This document shows positions 33,916-44,325 of a stretch of DNA of 64,000 bases, piece after piece. The stretch is from Brachionus plicatilis. Taxonomy: Eukaryota; Rotifera; Eurotatoria; Ploima; Brachionidae. The notes beneath the pieces are model-generated. The model searched no databases and was not told the DNA's origin. It was given only the letters and a program-made list of their open reading frames with translations. The stretch covers positions 264,930-328,929 of the forward strand of contig QEOQ01000345.1 of NCBI GenBank assembly GCA_010279815.1, written 5' to 3'. Within the stretch, counting starts at the first letter, position 1. Each line of letters opens with the position of its first letter. The position numbers were made by a program, and so were the translations under genes.

Positions 33916-34989
33916 TTAAATTTTGTTAAATAAATATTTTATTAGGAAAATTTTCTTGAACTTAATTAAATCTCTCAACGAGTGGTAATCAATTAAACTT
34001 TTACATTTACCGGTATTTTGTGAGCAGTCATAGGCCCAAAATTTCAAGCTGTGTTCAAATAAAAACGCTTTTAGTTTTTTTTTCATCTTGAATGAACATT
34101 ATCGGATAGTAATTAGTTGTCATGCATCCATCTCGCAAGACTTTGATCAATAACTTATTTAGCAAGTAATTGAATTAGTTCCTTAAACAAAAAAGTATTA
34201 TATTATTTTTTAAATAAAAAGTTTATTTCATAATTAACTATTTTTTGACTGCTAACATTTACTGATAAATTTTAATGTAAATTCTTGGAAAAATTTAATA
34301 AAAAATTGGAAAAAAAAATTTTAAACAAAAAGATTATTTTTATGAGTTTATTTAATAAAAAAAATTTAATGAAATTTCAAATGAACAAACGAAAAAAAAT
34401 TTATGTTCAATTTTTTAGTTTAGTCGTTTTGCTTTCTTTTTATTTAAGTTAATTTTATCTATAATTATCGTCTTTTTACAAAAAGTTAAACATTAAAAAA
34501 TGTATTTATTTTTTGCCAGTAATTAATTAAATTTCTCAGGAAATTTATTGATAGCAAAAAACGATGTTATGTAAATTTTTTTGTTAACTTTCTCTCGTCA
34601 AATCAATATTTTCAAGTCTAAACTAGTGCGAATGATTATTATGAAATAAAAAATAAGAAATTAAAAATTCTAAAAAAATTTAAATTAAATTTTAATCAAA
34701 TTTTTTTTTGGAGATAAAAATGTTTTCTTAATTTTTATTCCCAAAATTTATAAATTTTAAACATTCAAAATTTATCCCATTCAACAATTTAATGAAAAAT
34801 TTGAAAAAATTGACAAATTACATAAAAAATATTTGCTTTTCAAAAAAGTCCAGCTCTACCCTTAAAAAAATTTTGAACTTTTTACCAGTTTACCCATTGT
34901 ATTAAATCATTTGAAAGAAGGGGGAAATTAAACGATTCTTCCAAATATATCGTTATCGATTTTTAAAGACAAAATATAATAATCACGTC

Positions 34990-35645
34990 GTACTCAAAAT
35001 TTGTCGCCTTCGTTAAAAACCGACATAAATATTCATGAGAAGGTTCACAGGAGAGCAACCAAATTGGTTAAGTCAGTTAAGAAAGACTTCGAGATTTAGC
35101 TTAGAGGAACGCCGATTAAGAAGTGACTTGACCCAAATGTATAAGATTATGCACAAGGTTGAGAATATAGAATTGGTAAATGAGGCAAAATGTTATTTAT
35201 TGTACATTTTTATATTTTTACATTTTTACATTTTTGAGAGAATAAAAAAAAATCTCAAAATCAAAAAATCTAAAAAAAATTTCATTCCAGAAAAGTTATA
35301 ATTAATTCGCAATTAATTAAAAGGGATTTTCAAAAAATTATCCTTGGTTTTTACATTTAAATTTTTCTAAAACTCCTTTTTAAGTAATTGCGAATTTATT
35401 ATTACTTTTCTTGATTGAAAATTTTTTTAAATTTTTTGATTTTGAGATTTTTTTTTCTTCTCTCAAAAATGAAAAAATATAAAAATGTACAATAAATAAC
35501 ATTTTGCCGTAAATGATGTGAATTATGCTAAAAGTTTATCTCTAAATTTAAGAAGATCAAATGTTAAAAAGTTGGTAAGGGAAATAAATAAAAGAGGACG
35601 GTATCGCTACAATTTCTTAACGAACAGAGTTGTTGAGAAAATTTA
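34990..35645 (+). mobile_element. degenerate LINE tail interrupted by a MITE
   Basis: From about 35034 the frame gives EKVHRRATKLVK. After one frameshift it gives SLEERRLRSDLTQMYKIMHK then VENIELV. The reading resumes beyond the inserted element (from about 35517) with NYAKSLSLNLRRSNVKKLVR then GRYRYNFLTNRVV and a stop. These are the tail blocks of a CR1/jockey-like ORF2. It is broken by at least one frameshift and by the 325-bp insertion. Confidence 0.75.
35184..35508. mobile_element. MITE with GGCAAAATG termini, copy 2, nested in a LINE
   Basis: Perfect terminal repeats GGCAAAATG...CATTTTGCC with long complementary arms. A perfect 8-bp target duplication GTAAATGA lies at 35176-35183 and 35509-35516. 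Removing it rejoins the LINE reading. The insertion is therefore younger than the LINE. Confidence 0.9.
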
Positions 35646-35788
35646 ATTTGTAAAAAAATTTTTTTAAATTATTATTTAAAGTTTATTTAAAAGAAGATAT
35701 AGTAGTTTATTAAAAAAAATTAATTAACAATTAAGACAAATAAATATTTCGACTAGAATTCTTATCTCTCTTCAATTTAAAAATACAA

Positions 35789-36416
35789 TCAAATTTTTGG
35801 ATCAAAATTTTGATTATAGTTCGTAACCTGCAAATTAAGAGGTAAGAAGTATTGATTTGATAAATAATTTGAATAGAAGTTGTTTAAAAAAAGCTGATTT
35901 AATGAATTATTTATCTCGAGCTTATGAGTATCAGACTTCAAAGTTTCTTTCTTGTGCCAACGCTTGTGAGAAGCCAAATTAGCAGCACAATTGAAATACT
36001 TTCCACAAACTGAACACCTGTTTTTTTTATAAATTTTTTAAAAAATAATTTTTAAAGAAATTTATTTACTTGTACTCAATGTCAACTATTCTTGGGCAAT
36101 TGTGTAAGGCCAATTCGAATGCATCAGAAAATTCAAATTTACATAACTTGCATTCATAAGGACCGATTTTGTTTGAAATTTTTGCTAATTTGGCTCTAGA
36201 TTGTGGCGTTATTTCAACAAAATCTGCAGCTATTTTATTCCAGTCAACTACAGGTTTTGTGTGAGCACTCTTTTTCCAATCTCTAATGATATAGCTTCCA
36301 GTTACAGGAGATTTTGTTAACTCTTTATCCCTAATGCTTTGGCATTGTTGCTTTTCACTTATTGGAGAGTCAGAGTCTTTTACCAGCCAATTTAAAATTT
36401 TGCTTTTCTTCCGCAT
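35789..36416 (-). CDS. INSM/nerfin-like C2H2 zinc-finger protein (2 exons)
   Basis: Exons are 36416-36070 and 36017-35789, with a 52-bp intron inside the linker between fingers. The spliced sequence reads YECKLCKFEFSDAFELALHN, CPRIVDIEYK, then CSVCGKYFNCAANLASHKRW. This is the diagnostic finger pair of insulinoma-associated/nerfin/EGL-46 factors (CPRIV.VEY.C..C.K.F.C.ANLASH.RWH). These are nuclear regulators of neuronal and endocrine differentiation. The ATG at 36416 (MRKKSKILNWLVKDSD) gives 191 residues; a longer reading from 36539 adds a hydrophobic stretch and is less likely. There are only two fingers where relatives have four or five, and the SNAG repression motif is not obvious. It is either a reduced paralogue or has further exons not recognised here. 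Confidence 0.82.
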
Positions 36417-36856
36417 TTTTTTTTTATAAATAAAAATTATTTTGAATAAATTTTTTGAAGGATAAAGAAAAGACCAATAAAATAATTTTGACATTTCCTC
36501 CGCCTTTTGGAAATTTGAATAGTACTTATTAATCAGCAATGATTTAATTATTCAGAATAATAATCCAATAGAATTTGTAATAATTTTATTCTTATAAATT
36601 TTCTGAAAACAGCTTGAATTAAATTGTGGACACAGGAGAAAAAGCATCACGTACAATATGTTTAAAATATCTTTTAGATGCAATATAAAATTTAAAAAAA
36701 TAGTTCTTAAGAACAAAACTAACTAGTATTAAAATTTTTGCTTTATATTAAAAAATTGAAATTAAAAAAAAAATGCCTAAAGATTGACCAATTTTATCTT
36801 CCTGAAGAATTACATTTTTGAAACATAAAAAATTTCCTTCACTTTCTTCTTTAATG

Positions 36857-36978
36857 AATTTAATCAGTGATGGTCCGGGACCATCACTGATTAAATTGAT
36901 TAAATTCAATTTAATTTATTTAATTTGATTAAATTCATTGTGGGACCTGGACCTGGTGGAAAAATTGGTCCCACAATG
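36857..36978. repeat. two neighbouring perfect palindromes
   Basis: At 36857-36897 two 20-bp arms beginning AATTTAATCAGTGATGG are exactly complementary around a single G. At 36936-36947 and 36967-36978 CATTGTGGGACC pairs with GGTCCCACAATG over a 19-nt loop. The GGTCC/GGGACC word occurs in both, suggesting remains of one inverted-repeat element. Confidence 0.7.
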
Positions 36979-37081
36979 AGCGAAGTGAACTTGGTCACAT
37001 ATTGAGGGAGACCCAAAATTAAATGTCGAAAAATGTAATTACCTTGTTGTTGCAAGAAAATAAAATAGACCAAGTTACCTT

Positions 37082-37730
37082 TTTAGCTCAAGTCTACAAT
37101 TGAGTAAACATGCCTCTAATGTATTTCTTTTGATTAATAAAAAACTCTATTCAATAAAAAGGTTATTTTACTTATCAACATCAGTGAAAATTCAATTTTT
37201 TAAAACTTTTATCTTATCTTATTTCGACTATTGCCTTTCATTAATTATTTATTTCAGCAAGCCTATTCTTCAAAAAATTTGTAATTTTTATTATACTTGT
37301 TTACACAAACTTTTTAAATTTGATTTTTTTGGTAAAGACTTTAATACTATAAACAATTTCTTAGAAAAATATAACTTATTTTCCTTTCAACATCGTTTTT
37401 TATCAAAATTAATAACTTTTTCATTTAAACTTATGAAATTTGATAATGCACCTACAATCTTAACTTCAAACAAATTATTCAAGAAAATTAAAATGGAATT
37501 TACGGAATTCGGAAAAATTGGTACAGAATGGAGCTAAATCAAAATTGATAAAATGACATTTTCTTATTTTTTTCCAAAATTAATTAATAATTTTGTTTTT
37601 GAAAAAATCAATTTAACTTTTAATCACTTTTAAATGTCTGTATTTAATAATATAAACCTAATTTACAAAAAAGCGTGTAAATTATTCAATAAATTTGATT
37701 TATTTTACAAAAATTTTAAATTTAAATGAA
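37082..37730 (+). mobile_element. LINE ORF2 C-terminal fragment, second family
   Basis: The frame from 37100 includes KLYSIKRLFYLSTSVKIQFF then KTFILSYFDYCLSLIIYFSK, a post-RT thumb/tail typical of one non-LTR family I associate with rotifers. It ends at a stop (37537). The reading MTFSYFFPKLINNFVFEK and, after another stop, SVFNNINLIYKKACKLFNKF continues to about 37730. It is 5' truncated and has in-frame stops. Confidence 0.7.
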
Positions 37731-37877
37731 AAAATTTAATTTAAATGAGATTCTTTATTTTTTATTTTTTTGTAAAACTTGAATTTTATTTTAAAAAAAG
37801 AATATTTTGTATTTTATATTTATTTTTTTTAAATAATTAAATAAATGAAGTGTTAATCAGTCTTGTAAAAGATAAGG

Positions 37878-38435
37878 GTACTAGCCTGGTGATTAACCTT
37901 GAATATCAAAAAATATATATTAACCGTTTATAAATCAATCATTTTATCTATCTTTCAAAACAACATGTTACCTTTAATAATCGCTTTAAACTCAATAAAA
38001 AAGATATTCAAAAAATCCAAAACAGGACAATTAGAACAATTTTTAAATTGCATAAATTCACAAGTCAAAAAATTTAAAACACAGTTTCTGAAATGGAGAG
38101 CGTAGAAGAGAGAACTAAAAAATTAATAAAATCGTTTATTTCAAAATCGTATACAATATAATTATTGACAATTGTAACCCAGAACAACTAGGCAAAAAAT
38201 CAATTTTAAAAAATATTTTGTAATTATCTGTTTTTTGACATTTTCTTTTTTTTACTTAATTGTAAACTAAAAACTAAAAACTTTTTTCCTTTTTCTGTTA
38301 ATTTAATTTAAAACATTTTATTACTAGAAATTTTTATTAAATTAATCAATTTTAATCTTTATTTTGCTGAAAGTAGGGTGTTCTACCTTCAAGCAGCTGA
38401 CGTAAAGTCATTCAATTTTGTAAATAAATATGAGA
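37878..38435 (+). mobile_element. LINE tail and 3' UTR, third family
   Basis: KYILTVYKSIILSIFQNNML is followed, one frame over, by KKDIQKIQNRTIRTIFKLHK, the IQKIQN.A.R.IF motif after the RT. The 3' end (about 38365-38432) is GC-richer (GTAGGGTGTTCTACCTTC) and finishes with TGTAAATAAATA, a usual LINE 3' end. A frameshift separates the two coding blocks. Confidence 0.6.
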
Positions 38436-38639
38436 AAAATAATAAAACTACTATAGTGCATATGCAAAGACTGAAATATTACCGTATAATAGACACAACA
38501 CAATAATAGAAAACCTCTAACTCAACAATCTTAGTGTCCTAGTTTCTATTTATATTTTAGTAAAAGCTAAAATAAACTCTGTTTCGTGACTTGATAGGAA
38601 AGTTAGCCTACAACAATTTTAAGGTAATGACTATTTATT

Positions 38640-38725
38640 TTAAATTCTAATACAGAAAAAATTTCTACAAAAGAGGAGAATTCTACAATCTCTAAGCAAG
38701 GTTATTCCTTTTCAACAAGATAGTT
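38640..38725 (+). mobile_element. short LINE tail fossil
   Basis: The frame reads KRGEFYNL, a stop, then ARLFLFNKIVKK, matching the RGRYRYNFLTNRVV-type tail of CR1-like elements such as the one at 35.6 kb. It is very short and degenerate. Confidence 0.4.
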
Positions 38726-39063
38726 AAAAAAAATATTTAAAAAAACAGAAGGAAAATTTAGTTTAAAATTAATTAATAAAATGATATTATTAAAAAAGCT
38801 GAAAAAATTATGGAAAAATATTAAGCAGTAATATCAATAATTAAATTGTCATATGAAAAAAAATATAATCGTACTCAAAAAATTGATTGTAAGGCAATAA
38901 TCAAAATTCACTTAAATTTATTACTTTAAAACAAAATTTCAATAAAATTTATTTCTCGGCTTATGAAATTTTTTGAATAAAATCTCTTTATTTTTTATTT
39001 TTTTTTTAATGTATAAAAAATTTTAGTTTAAAACTGAATAAATTACAACGATTTATCATCAGT

Positions 39064-39145
39064 GACGAGGTGGCCGAGTGGTTAAGGCGATGGACTGCTA
39101 ATCCATTGTGTTTTGCACGCGAGGGTTCGAATCCCTTCCTCGTCG
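39064..39145 (+). tRNA. tRNA-Ser (anticodon GCT)
   Basis: The 82-nt cloverleaf has acceptor stem GACGAGG paired with CCTCGTC and discriminator G. The D-arm contains the A box (TGGCCGAGTGG). The anticodon arm is ATGGA CTGCTAA TCCAT with anticodon GCT. A long class II variable arm (TGTGTTTTGCACG) precedes the T-arm AGGGTTCGAATCCCT, which holds the B box. There is no intron. A T8 run right after the gene is a Pol III terminator. Confidence 0.97.
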
Positions 39146-40665
39146 ATTTTTTTTTCATTTATATTTTTATCCTTTTAATCTTTCAGTAGTTCTAATATAA
39201 GCTGTACTAGTTTGTTTGGTACTATTTCAGTTTCAAAAATATAGTACTTAATACAATTAGCACTGTATAGATTTCAATATATTTCAAAGGAATTGTATTT
39301 TGATTTTTAAAAATATTTTTAAATAATAGATGAGTTTTTAACTAAATAAGTGATTGATGTCAATTCGATTATTGAATTTAATTTAAGTAACATTGGAACT
39401 TCCTAAAACTATTTTTTTTTAATTCTTTTATTAGAAAATTTTTGATATAAAATTCCAATAGGTTTTGGTTTGTCAGAAATAGACTTTCTAAATTAGTTTT
39501 TGGGACCGTGGATGGCGGCCACTAAGACCGCCAAAAGTTGATGTTGACCGTTTTGATGGCCAAACATCATGGGGAAATTTTTATAAATTTTTTTTCTCTA
39601 AAACTAAACAATTTTTCATATAATCAAATTTTTTCACTACCAAATTTTCATATTTAAAATTTTTTAAAGGTTTGTTTTCACTCAATCAAAACGGTCAACA
39701 ACAACTTTTGGCGGTTTAGTGGCCGTCACTCACGGTATCCAACGGTATTCTAAATATCAATTATTTTTTCCTTTTGTTTGCGTTTAAAAAATTTGATATA
39801 ACATTTTTAGAAAGTTAATTTTTAAAATAATTTTTATTAATTGAAATAAAAATGGGATTAAATATATAAAATAAAAAATATTTTTCAAAAGTATCTTCAT
39901 TGCCGCTTAAAAATCATGGTTAAAAAGTCTTGCAAGATCAAATTGAAGATCAAAGTCCAAAAAGATCCGATAAGATCCATTTCAAGATTTTGAACATTGG
40001 AAAAAGTTATAAAATTTTTCATTTTTTCATAAATGAAAACCTCCTTTTGTATTTAATAGTTGTCGTCTTCCCTATTCTTACCCTTTCTAATACTTTTTTA
40101 GTCATCATTCTTATACAAGATTTATTCTGAATATCATTCTGTATTTTATAAAAGAGAACTTGCAATTAAATATGATAAAAACCGATCATCAGGTCCCTAG
40201 CCTATTCTATCCTTTCAATAAAATCGTTTTTTGTATCTTAAATTTTTTTAATATTTTTTGATTGAGATAAAAAAAATGCTTTTGTAAATAATAGATTTTT
40301 CAATAATTACTTATTAATTAAGAAATTAAAAAATTTGAAACTTTTGTTTTGTATCAAAATAAATAAATGTACAAATTTTTTTTCAAGCATAAGATATTGA
40401 TAGAAAAATTCAAAATTAAATTATGAAAATTTATTGAAGTTTTTCAATTTTAATTTCGCTTGCATTATTCTATATAATAGAGGTATGACGGTAGATTTTT
40501 AGACTTTTATGAATTTTATGCTAAACTACTAGTTGATATTCTAAGTTTAAAATAGTTTTTTATAAATATTCATTACTAATTTAACTATTTTTAAAATTTT
40601 TTATTTTTCTTAAAAAGATTTTGCAAGAAAGATGTCTCTTAATAAAAAAACAAGTTAATGAATTA
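39146..40665. other. spacer with a foldback element
   Basis: Contains the inverted repeat at 39503-39740 and, from about 40430, the distal part of the sequence duplicated at both U6 genes. No ORF was accepted. Confidence 0.5.
39503..39740. mobile_element. foldback MITE with ACCGCCAAAAGTTG arms
   Basis: The left arm (39503-39560; GGCGGCCACTAAGACCGCC, AAAAGTTGATGTTGACCG) and right arm (39683-39740) are inverted copies with a few differences. The AT-rich centre is about 120 bp. The arms are among the most GC-rich sequence in the region. No target duplication was confirmed. Confidence 0.7.
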
Positions 40666-40726
40666 AACTTGATTATAATATCTTTTCAAGTTTTAATATA
40701 AAAGAAGATTTTTTTGAATTAAAATT
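40666..40726 (+). promoter_or_regulatory. U6 promoter: PSE-like block and TATA box
   Basis: ATATAAAAG at about 40697-40705 (-30) is the TATA box expected for a type 3 Pol III promoter. CTTGATTATAATATC with the following TTTTCAAG (about -60 to -37) sits where a proximal sequence element should. The whole block is identical upstream of the inverted U6 copy (48558-48618), which supports function. Confidence 0.7.
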
Positions 40727-40742
40727 GTACCACTTCGGTGGT

Positions 40743-40782
<40 letters not shown>

Positions 40783-40833
40783 GGCCCCTGCGCAAGGATG
40801 ACACGCAAAATCGTGAAGCGTTCCATATTTTTT
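40727..40833 (+). ncRNA. U6 spliceosomal snRNA, copy 1
   Basis: About 107 nt. The 5' stem-loop GTACCACTTCGGTGGTAC is followed by the invariant core ATATACTAAAATTGGAACG, the ACAGAGA box in ATACAGAGAAGATTAGC, the AGC triad (TTAGCATGG), the intramolecular stem-loop (CCCCTGCGCAAGGATGACAC) and a T run. Relative to vertebrate U6 only the 5' stem and a few bases differ. It is the catalytic RNA of the spliceosome. Confidence 0.98.
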
Positions 40834-41347
40834 CTTTATATAAAAATTTTATTGTTGATAAAATTAATGTTGAATAAAATATTTTAATGATTAACTTAAA
40901 TGATTTTTGATTTAATTAAAGATATGTGTCTACTAGCAAAATAAAAAATAGCATCGTCTTATAGATAATTTTTTCTTTTTGTCAAAAATCTAAGCCTTTG
41001 AATTTTTCTTCTAATTAAACACGTGATTACAAATATTTATTTAAAACTAAAACAAGTCATTGACTATGAATAAGACTTAAAATAGTCGTCTAGCAAAAAT
41101 TATAAAACAAAAAATTAAAATTTTCATAAAACATTTGTTTAAGCAAAAAAAAGAGCCGGATTTTTGATATCTTTCAAAACAATCACAATTTAGCCCAACT
41201 CCAAAGACTTTTTTATAATTTTTATTTTTACAAAAATGATAATTTATTAAAATTTTCAAAATAAAAAAAATCTCATTATCTTTTAATTTTCAATTTATCA
41301 TGTGAAAATTAATCATTTTTTTAGATTTTTAACTTGCCGCGAACAAA
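40834..41347. other. spacer between U6 and Arp3
   Basis: AT-rich. It ends in the Arp3 5' UTR (ACTTGCCGCGAACAAAATGG around the start). Nothing else recognised. Confidence 0.5.
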
Positions 41348-42683
41348 ATGGCCAATTTGACACGGATGCCCGCAGTAGTCATAGACAACGGAACCGGCTA
41401 CACAAAAATGGGCTACGCCATCAATTCCCAGCCCCAGTTCATCATACCAAGCGCCATTGCCGTCAAAGAAGGAGTAGGCGTCAGAACGGCCCGAGGCCTA
41501 GACGACTTGGACTTCTTTATTGGTGACGAAGCCATGAATGCGACCGGCTACTCGGTCAAATACCCGATCAGACATGGTCTCGTCAATGACTGGGACCTGA
41601 TGGAAAAATACTGGGAACAGTGCATCTTCAAATATCTAAAATGTGAGCCCGAAGATCACTACTTTTTATTAGTAAGAACTAAATTTAAAATTAAAATTAA
41701 ATTTCTTAAAAAAAATTTTCAAAGACCGAGCCACCTCTGAATACACCAGAGAACCGAGAGTACACTGCTGAAATAATGTTTGAATCATTCAACGTGCCGG
41801 GACTGTACATAGCTGTCCAAGTAAAATTGACAACCAGTGTTGATAGAATTTAGATTGATTTTTCTAGGCTGTTTTGGCGCTGGTAGCTTCATGGACAAGT
41901 CGAAGTGCTGGAGATCAAAGCTTGACCGGTGTGGTAATTGACAGTGGTGATGGTGTAACTCATGTTATTCCAATAGCGGATGGATATGTTATTGGCTCTT
42001 GCATCAAACACATTCCAATTTCAGGTAGAGACATAACTTATTTTATCCAAGGTCTACTGAAGGACCGTGAGGTCGGCATTCCGCCAGAACAATCTTTAGA
42101 GACTGCCAAAGCCATCAAGGAACAATACTGCTATGTTTGTCAGGACATAGTCAAGGAATTCAACAAATACGAGACTAATCCGAATAAATGGATCAAAAAG
42201 TACCAAAGTCTGAATAATATTACCAAACAACCATTCGCGGTAGATGTCGGATATGAAAGATTTTTAGGTCCTGAGATATTTTTTCATCCGGAGTTCTCTA
42301 ATCCGGACTATACTGAATCTTTGTCGCACATTGTCGACAATGTCATTCAAAATTGTCCCATTGATACCAGACGTGCACTTTATAAAAATATTGTGCTGTC
42401 CGGTGGTAGCACCATGTTCAAGGACTTTGACAAGAGACTTAAAATGGAGATTAAACGCAGTGTTGATGATAGACTTAACTTAAACGCTAACAGTCGCGTG
42501 AAACCCCAGCCAATTGATGTACAGGTTATTTCGCACCATATGCAAAGGTATGCCGTGTGGTTCGGAGGCAGTCTTATGGCAACCACAAGTGAGTTTTATG
42601 AAAAAAGTCACACCAAAGCCGAGTACTATGAGTACGGACCTAGCATTTGCAGACACAATCCCGTGTTTGGAAAAATGAGCTAA
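41348..42683 (+). CDS. ACTR3: actin-related protein 3 (3 exons)
   Basis: Exons are 41348-41671, 41725-41820 and 41868-42683, with 53- and 47-bp introns, encoding 411 residues (human 418). It is a subunit of the Arp2/3 complex, which nucleates branched actin filaments in the cytoplasm. Actin-fold nucleotide motifs are intact: phosphate-1 loop [16 protein letters not shown] near the N-terminus and phosphate-2 [20 protein letters not shown]. The Arp3-specific [18 protein letters not shown] and adenosine-site [20 protein letters not shown] are also present. The second junction rebuilds [17 protein letters not shown], typical of Arp3. The C-terminus keeps VWFGGSLMA and ends HNPVFGKMS. Confidence 0.98.
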
Positions 42684-44284
42684 ATTTTTTTTGTTCTATC
42701 AGAGTGTTTAATTTCTTTTTTAATTTTTTATTTATTCGAAAAATCAATCAGGCAAACATTAGGGATAGATTGTTTATAAAATTTAAATAAAATTGAAAAA
42801 AATATTTTTCTCACTTAATACTCAGAATATTTAGTTGTGCTTTTCTCTGCATTTTAAACATCATTAAAAAATGAAAAATTCTTTAAATTGAAAAATTTTT
42901 TGAAACTAATTTATTTCTCCTTTTAAACAGGGTTTATTTAAATTTAGCTTAATTAAAAAGCAACTTAACCACTTAACAGTAATTTTTTGAATAAAACAAT
43001 TTTAATAAAGGCATTAGAAGTAGAAGTTGAAGCAGGAGTAGTAACTACACTAGCACAAATTTTGTCCTTAGCCTTTAAGGTAATTGCAGTCTTTATAAAT
43101 TCAATTTGAATATTTCTTTATCAATTTGAGACTTGAAACTTTTAACTGTAGTTGGTTCCATGATTCAACACTCTGTTCATCAAAAATTGTTAATGATATT
43201 GCTCTTTTTTGTTGATCTCTTCTACAAGTTTATGATCTTTTCTAAAGAACAATACACTGTTTCCATTTAAATTTTGCTCTTTTAAAATTTTTTAAAGAAA
43301 AAAGTGTTCAAATAGAATTATATATTAAATAAAAGGTCTTTGATTCATCTTTCGGCAAAATCATTTTATTTTTTAAATTTTTTAATGAAAACGTCAATTT
43401 TTCTAGAAAGAAAATAGCTTTTTTTTTTCAAAATAAACTTTACATTTGAATTTGCAACGAATATTTTTAACTAAAAAATAAATATTGCATTTTTTTTACA
43501 ATAACTTTTCTTTTCAATAAAATATCTTTTTCTTTTTCAACACGCACTGAAATTAGATCATAAATTAAATACAAATTCAGATATCACATTCAAGTCAAAA
43601 TATTTAATAAATTAAAATTTCTTAATTTGTCAAGATTTCCCCATTGCAACAGTCTGGAATTTATTTTTTATGATTTTATAATAAAATTTAGTTTGTTGCA
43701 TAGTTACACAGTTTCTTCAAAGAATTTGGGTGAAACAAACTTGTATCAGCTGATTCAGTTCACAGAATAAGTTTTTGACCTAAAAAATAAAAGTTATTTC
43801 AATTTTACGTTTTTGTTTTTGGTTTTGGTTCATTAATTTACAATGCCAATTTTTAAGGCACAATTTTTTTTTTAATATATATCAGAGATTCACTTTCAAT
43901 CTTATTTTCTATAAAGATAGCAATAAGTTTTACAAATTAAAAATCAAACTTTTATTAGAATTTAATAATAATTTATGTAAGATTTTTCACTAATTTTAAA
44001 GAAAAGATAAAAGAAAATTTAAGAAAATATTTTTTTAATTATTTTCAAACTATGGTCCAAACCACAAGTTTTAACAAAAATTTTCAAGATTAATTTTTTT
44101 ATTTTTAATATGAATTCAAATTTAACTGAATTTAAAGTATTATTGGTAATTGTCAAAAAAAAAAGGGATTAAAACCTGTAATAATTAGCATTTGTAATAG
44201 ACTTTCTTTTTTAATTAAATATTTAGAAATTACGATTATTTTTTAAAAAATATTTATTTTAAAAAACTATCGAATAAAAATTAA
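42684..44284. other. AT-rich spacer with a LINE fossil
   Basis: Only the minus-strand LINE remnant at 43015-43265 stands out. Confidence 0.5.
43015..43265 (-). mobile_element. degenerate LINE tail with simple-repeat 3' end
   Basis: The minus strand gives FFRKDHKLVEEINKKEQYH, then FLMNRVLNH and, shifted, ESWNQLQLKVSSLKLIKK. These are the R...LV.EINK...FL.NRV...WN.LP block of CR1/jockey tails, with stops and shifts. The 3' side runs into GTAGTTACTACTCCTGC, resembling the TAC-repeat end of the 28.3-kb LINE. Confidence 0.6.
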
Positions 44285-44288
44285 ATTG

Positions 44289-44325
44289 TCACGACGCGTT
44301 TCGACCAAATGGCCTTCTTCAGGTT
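44289..44325 (-). ncRNA. hammerhead-ribozyme-like motif of a Penelope-like element
   Basis: On the minus strand the order CTGAAGA, stem II (GGCC/GGTC with an ATTT loop), GAAA, CGCGTC reproduces the conserved type I hammerhead core with a minimal stem III. Stem I can form between TTAAAAC upstream and GT...TTTAA downstream with a bulge. Such minimal hammerheads are known in the repeats of Penelope-like elements. It lies 3' of the GIY-YIG frame on the same strand. Confidence 0.6.

Larger units (their letters stand above)
33916..35788. other. spacer with a LINE interrupted by a MITE
   Basis: Before 34990 there is only AT-rich sequence. The LINE remnant and its nested MITE occupy about 34990-35645. 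Confidence 0.5.
36417..39063. other. spacer dense in LINE remnants and palindromes
   Basis: Holds two adjacent perfect hairpins (36857-36897 and 36936-36978), two different LINE remnants (37082-37730 and 37878-38435) and a third short fossil (38640-38725). The remainder is AT-rich. Confidence 0.5.

Noticed and set aside
39930..40130. 66-codon plus-strand ORF with a hydrophobic C-terminal half
   Set aside because: No homology recognised and AT-driven Phe/Leu/Ile run; likely chance.
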